Origin: SLST01 sp046538735
GTDB taxonomy: Bacteria > Spirochaetota > Spirochaetia > DSM-27196 > SLST01
Length of the DNA stretch: 64,000 nucleotides
NCBI GenBank assembly: GCA_046538735.1
Contig: JBKHII010000006.1
Span: forward strand, 17,795-81,794
Direction of reading: 5' to 3'
This document shows, piece by piece, positions 61,166 through 64,000 of this stretch. The notes under the pieces are model-generated. The model was not told the origin of the DNA and ran no database searches. It worked only from the letters and a program-made list of their open reading frames with translations. A program made the translations under genes and the position numbers. Numbering within the stretch: position 1 is the first letter of the stretch; each line of letters starts with the position of its first letter.

Positions 61166-62164
61166 TTACTTAATCTCTTCCACCAGGATATCCATCGTCA
61201 CGGATATCGTGTACGTCTGCTGCTCCTCCGCCGAAAAACGGCGTGTCACGCTGTAGTCACCCAGTACCACTACTATTGTATGCTCTCCCGGGGGCACGGT
61301 AAAGTCCCCGCTGTGGCCGTCGAGAGCACGTCCGTTGACGTAGACGCTCGAGCCGCGGGGGGCACTATAGGAGACCGTCGCCAGCGCGAGGTCGAGCGGA
61401 AGGCGGATCGGGACCGCGCGGCCGCGATCGACCCCTACGGTGACCTCCTGGTCCTGGAAGCGATCGGAGCGGAGATGAAGCCGGTGCAGACCGGGCGGCA
61501 GGAGGTACTCGGTGGCGATCGTCACGAGCTCATCGTCGATGTACAGCTCGAACTCAGGGGCGCGCGCACCGGTCGGATCGTACACGGTGCCGTCCTCGTA
61601 CTCGTAGCGGACCTCGATCGCTCCGACGTTTCGCGTCACCGGGCGAGCCGCGAGGGAGAACTCGGATTCCTGGATCGATTCGGAGAGGCCCTTCATGCGC
61701 GGAACGACCGAAATCGCGAGCGGAAACGACGTCGGTGGGACGATGGTGCCCACCCGCGTGACCGCCGGCGAGGCGTCCGGTCTCGCGTCCGATTGCAGGA
61801 CGATCTGGTAGAACGACTTCCCACCGCGGACGAGCGGTCTTCTCAGGAGCTCCTCGCCCACAACGTCCGCGACGCCTCCCCGTTCTCGAACGTCTACCGG
61901 TCCCATCACGTAGAGCGAAAGCGCGCCGGCCTGTTCGGCTACCGCGGACGGTGCGGTAAGCTCGATGTCGATCGCCTCCAGGAAACGCGCGTCGCCTTCG
62001 ATTTCGACGAACGCGATCGTCTCCAGGCCGATGCCGCTCCCCTCGGCGGGGCCGGTCGGTGTGACGACGAGCGTTGGTCCGGTCGGCCCGCGAAGCGTCT
62101 GTGCCGGGAGCAGAGAGGCGAGACTGAGGAGTATCGTTGTCGCAAAGAGTCCCCGCATCGCCAC
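61166..62164 (-). CDS. Exported protein with PEGA-like C-terminal domains
   Basis: The 332-residue product has a signal peptide (1-21, ending 'LLPAQ'). A beta-rich middle part follows, with two PEGA-like modules at the end: 'ELYIDDELVTIATEYLLPPGLHRLHLRSDRFQDQEVTVGVDRGR' and 'ATVSYSAPRGSSVYVNGRALDGHSGDFTVPPGEHTIVVVLGDY'. PEGA domains are short surface or periplasmic beta folds with presumed binding roles. ATG 62164 or 62158 can be the start. It follows the LysM-M23 gene by 2 bp and ends before a strong terminator. Confidence 0.8.
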   Translation of the reverse strand: MAMRGLFATTILLSLASLLPAQTLRGPTGPTLVVTPTGPAEGSGIGLETIAFVEIEGDARFLEAIDIELTAPSAVAEQAGALSLYVMGPVDVRERGGVADVVGEELLRRPLVRGGKSFYQIVLQSDARPDASPAVTRVGTIVPPTSFPLAISVVPRMKGLSESIQESEFSLAARPVTRNVGAIEVRYEYEDGTVYDPTGARAPEFELYIDDELVTIATEYLLPPGLHRLHLRSDRFQDQEVTVGVDRGRAVPIRLPLDLALATVSYSAPRGSSVYVNGRALDGHSGDFTVPPGEHTIVVVLGDYSVTRRFSAEEQQTYTISVTMDILVEEIK

Positions 62165-62166
62165 TC

Positions 62167-63090
62167 CTACCGCAGTATCCGCTCCGGGTCGCGAGACCGC
62201 CCGTCGCGGCGTATCTCGAAGTGAAGGTGCGGCCCGGTTACCATGCCCGTGCTGCCCACCGTGCCGAGAATCATACCCGAACGCACCTCATCGTTCAACG
62301 ATACCGCAATGCTCTGGAGATGTCCGTAGACGGTCTGGAACCCGCCGGAGTGATCCACGATCACGTGCTTTCCGAGCACCGGGTTCTCTCCCAGGAACGA
62401 CACCCTTCCGCCGCGCGCCGCCAGGACGTTGGTTCCTGCGGGGGCGGCGTAGTCGGCACCGCCATGGAAGCTCCAGTCGGCCGTGATCGGACTCGTCCGG
62501 GGGCCGTACGGCGAGGTGAGCCGGGAGTCGGGAAGCGGGTGACGAAAGAGCATCCCGAGAAACGAGGTGCGCTCCTCTGGAAGGAAGTCCTCGCCCGGGA
62601 AGAACCGATACGCCGTCCGTGAGCCTCCCGTCGCGACCGTGACGACGCTCGCTTCGCGCTCCCGTCGCAGGTCGTGCATGATCGCCTCCAGGTCGGACTC
62701 GGGTTGGATCGGGACGAAGATACCGGGGATGCCGGGGATCAGGATCGACGATCGATCCCCGAGCTCAGGTTCGGGCAGCCTGTTGAGCGTCGCGACCGCG
62801 CTGTACGGCAGCGACAACCGCGCGGCGATGGCGAAGAGCGTGTCGTTCTCCCGCGGCGAGTAGCGGTACAAGAGCAGCGGAGGGAGCTCGTCGCCCGCGC
62901 TTGCCCGCCGGTAGTAGTCGCGAATGTCGCTTTGATGCTGGACGTAGAGCGGGTCGGAGCGGTTGAGCGACGCGATCTCGGGATACGCCGACTGAGCGCC
63001 GACGGAGACGCCGACGACAAGGAGCAGCGCGAAGATGCTACTTCGGGCGATCGGCGACCGTGCGGGCGGCCGCGACTCTGCGCAGAACAT
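62167..63090 (-). CDS. LysM-M23 peptidoglycan endopeptidase, intact zinc site
   Basis: 307 residues from ATG 63090. A signal sequence (about 16-33, ending 'SVGAQ'), a LysM module (73-119, 'YRYSPRENDTLFAIAARLSLPYSAVATLNRL') and a C-terminal M23 domain (185-300). The zinc site is complete: H209 and D213 ('FHGGADY'), H257 ('YGHLQ') and H288-L-H290 ('GPHLHFEI'). It should cut peptidoglycan cross-bridges in the periplasm. The start is not certain: this ATG overlaps the preceding gene by 53 bp and no ribosome binding site is seen. It contrasts with the degenerate M23 protein at 15278-16333. Confidence 0.88.
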   Translation of the reverse strand: MFCAESRPPARSPIARSSIFALLLVVGVSVGAQSAYPEIASLNRSDPLYVQHQSDIRDYYRRASAGDELPPLLLYRYSPRENDTLFAIAARLSLPYSAVATLNRLPEPELGDRSSILIPGIPGIFVPIQPESDLEAIMHDLRREREASVVTVATGGSRTAYRFFPGEDFLPEERTSFLGMLFRHPLPDSRLTSPYGPRTSPITADWSFHGGADYAAPAGTNVLAARGGRVSFLGENPVLGKHVIVDHSGGFQTVYGHLQSIAVSLNDEVRSGMILGTVGSTGMVTGPHLHFEIRRDGRSRDPERILR

Positions 63091-63310
63091 TGGCAACAAC
63101 CAGCAAGCCCACCGCGCCGAGGACCACGATCGTGTAGACATCACGGGCGCTCGTAGCGAGGATCCAGAGGGGATAGCTGACCGCCGCGCCCACGACGAGC
63201 ACCGCGGCCGTGAAGCCGTTGATCACGGCGAACCAACGCCAGACGGTTCGTGCGGCGCGGAGAGCCCCTGCGACGAGCCCCCGGCCTCTCGATCCAGTGT
63301 GTGCGGTCAC
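63038..63310 (-). CDS. Small two-TM protein, unknown
   Basis: From GTG 63310 (GTGA overlap with the preceding stop) the product has 90 residues: a basic N-terminus, membrane segments at about 26-50 and 58-78, and a short basic tail. A longer in-frame version begins at 63385 but would lie inside the upstream gene. I do not recognise the family. It is coupled to the MCE-like gene on one side and overlaps the M23 gene on the other. Confidence 0.6.
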   Translation of the reverse strand: MTAHTGSRGRGLVAGALRAARTVWRWFAVINGFTAAVLVVGAAVSYPLWILATSARDVYTIVVLGAVGLLVVANVLRRVAAARTVADRPK

Positions 63311-63900
63311 GCGTGGGCCTCCTCGAGCGGCGATGTTCCGTGCTTCGCCCACGAGACCGAGCGTCGCGGCAATCCGAACCGGCAAGTGAGATAATCGTGC
63401 GCCGCGTCCAGGTCGCGCCCTTGGCGCGAGCGCAACGTCGAGGGCTGCTCGCGACGACCGTTGATGCTCCGTTGGAGCGTCGGCTCCATTTCTTCCGTGA
63501 GTCCGGCGACGTTGAGCAGCTCGCGGTCCACGTTGGCGGAGATCGGATCGAGCCGGCCCGGCGCCTGGCCGGTCGGATCGGCGTCTCGCAGAACGATGAC
63601 TCGGTTCTCCTCACGCGGTCGAAGGCCCTGCTTGGAGTTGTAGATGGGAAACTCGGTTCCTTCAGGCAGCGGGAGTGTCGTATCGCGACCCTGATGGAAG
63701 AGGATCTCGCCTCCGCCGAAGGTGATCGCCATGCCGACCGAGACGTCCTTCGCCGTCTCGAAGCGAGCGTAGTACTCGCAATTCTCGCGAAACCATCGCC
63801 GGTTCGCGCGCATGAGGACGATCAAGGTGACGGTCGGCACGACCGCGAGGATCGCAGAGCCGCCAACGGCCTGGTTGGCGAACCGGTAGCGCAGTTTCAT
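63307..63900 (-). CDS. MCE/MlaD-like protein, internally shortened (possible pseudogene)
   Basis: The 197-residue product begins like a spirochaetal MlaD: a membrane helix (12-30) and the start of an MCE domain ('YYARFETAKDVSVGMAITF', 43-61). It then jumps to a segment that in MlaD proteins comes after the MCE barrel ('GGGEILFHQGRDTTLPLPEG', 62-81), and on to the tail ('REQPSTLRSRQGRDLD', 150-165). About 60 residues of the MCE beta-barrel and much of the helical part appear to be missing without a frameshift. Normal MlaD proteins bind lipids between membranes with an MlaE permease and MlaF ATPase, not seen here. Comparison is from memory. Confidence 0.55.
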   Translation of the reverse strand: MKLRYRFANQAVGGSAILAVVPTVTLIVLMRANRRWFRENCEYYARFETAKDVSVGMAITFGGGEILFHQGRDTTLPLPEGTEFPIYNSKQGLRPREENRVIVLRDADPTGQAPGRLDPISANVDRELLNVAGLTEEMEPTLQRSINGRREQPSTLRSRQGRDLDAAHDYLTCRFGLPRRSVSWAKHGTSPLEEAHA

Positions 63901-63909
63901 GCTACGTGG

Positions 63910-63938
63910 AGTCTAGTCCACGAGGACGCCCGAGTCAA
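63910..63938 (-). promoter_or_regulatory. Promoter of the MCE-like gene operon
   Basis: Minus strand TTGACT (63938-63933), 17 bp, TAGACT (63915-63910). The ATG at 63900 is 9 bp after the -10, so the leader would be about 0-3 bases. The remaining bases 63939-64000 hold no gene that I can see. Confidence 0.55.
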
Positions 63939-64000
63939 TTCAGCTTAGACTGGTGCAGAAATTGTTGACGCAAGTGAAGCACGACGCGATTTCCAGCGGT

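Overview
The window is a gene-dense, GC-rich bacterial chromosome segment with no phage, insertion sequence or CRISPR array. It most likely comes from a member of the Spirochaetia (Spirochaetales-like). The support is the set of gene families: a P83/100-type antigen homologue (54482-56053), a giant membrane-anchored coiled-coil protein of the spirochaete type (1079-4336), a fused aspartate carbamoyltransferase catalytic/regulatory chain, a ThrRS-like/uridine-kinase fusion, and two apolipoprotein N-acyltransferases. Many start codons are GTG or TTG. Adjacent genes very often overlap by ATGA/GTGA, so translational coupling is widespread.

Layout. 1-843: end of a TPR-like protein cut by the window edge. 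921-993: tRNA-Met(CAT). 1079-10038 (+): coiled-coil protein, then grpE-dnaK-dnaJ, a HAMP-type membrane protein, a secreted protein with EF-hand-like loops and a TrmH-family RNA methylase. 15101-10041 (-): tatD followed by the purine genes purF-purM-purN-purD. 15278-18311 (+): an envelope/RNA operon of M23-like protein, bactofilin, YaaR-like protein and RicT/PSP1. 22956-18322 (-): plsC and a heterodimeric ABC exporter. 23077-27798 (+): rpsT, HU, lnt, a response regulator, a mini-TPR protein, a second bactofilin and cinA. 27979-30097 (+): rho with a long leader, then rpmE (zinc-free type). 31712-30087 (-): second lnt.

31807-40252 (+): a degenerate galactokinase-like GHMP protein, surE, TPR and NHL/VWA-like proteins, a CxxCxxCC protein, then clpS-clpA-aat, which together make a bacterial N-degron pathway. 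43074-40246 (-): degenerate HD-GYP protein and uridine-kinase fusion. 43161-50922 (+): membrane TPR-like protein, alaA-like aminotransferase, three consecutive aminoacyl-tRNA synthetases (Glu, Gly, Tyr) and a single-chain permease-ATPase importer. 52503-50895 (-): rex and an rRNA methylase. 52666-57624 (+): PQQ/HEAT protein, P83/100 homologue, fused pyrBI. 63900-57630 (-): a shortened MCE protein, a two-TM protein, a LysM-M23 peptidase, a PEGA-like protein, a class A PBP and a mini-ParB protein with a membrane-type C-terminal helix.

The most interesting points are several apparent pseudoenzymes: the GHMP protein without its catalytic Asp, the HD-GYP without most metal ligands, and the M23 protein with HVD in place of HxH. 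Others are the internally collapsed MCE protein, the ParB-like protein with an amphipathic tail, promoters placed so close to start codons that transcripts should be leaderless, and an aat gene with no normal start codon at its conserved N-terminus. All functional calls rest on reading motifs by eye; no database search was run.
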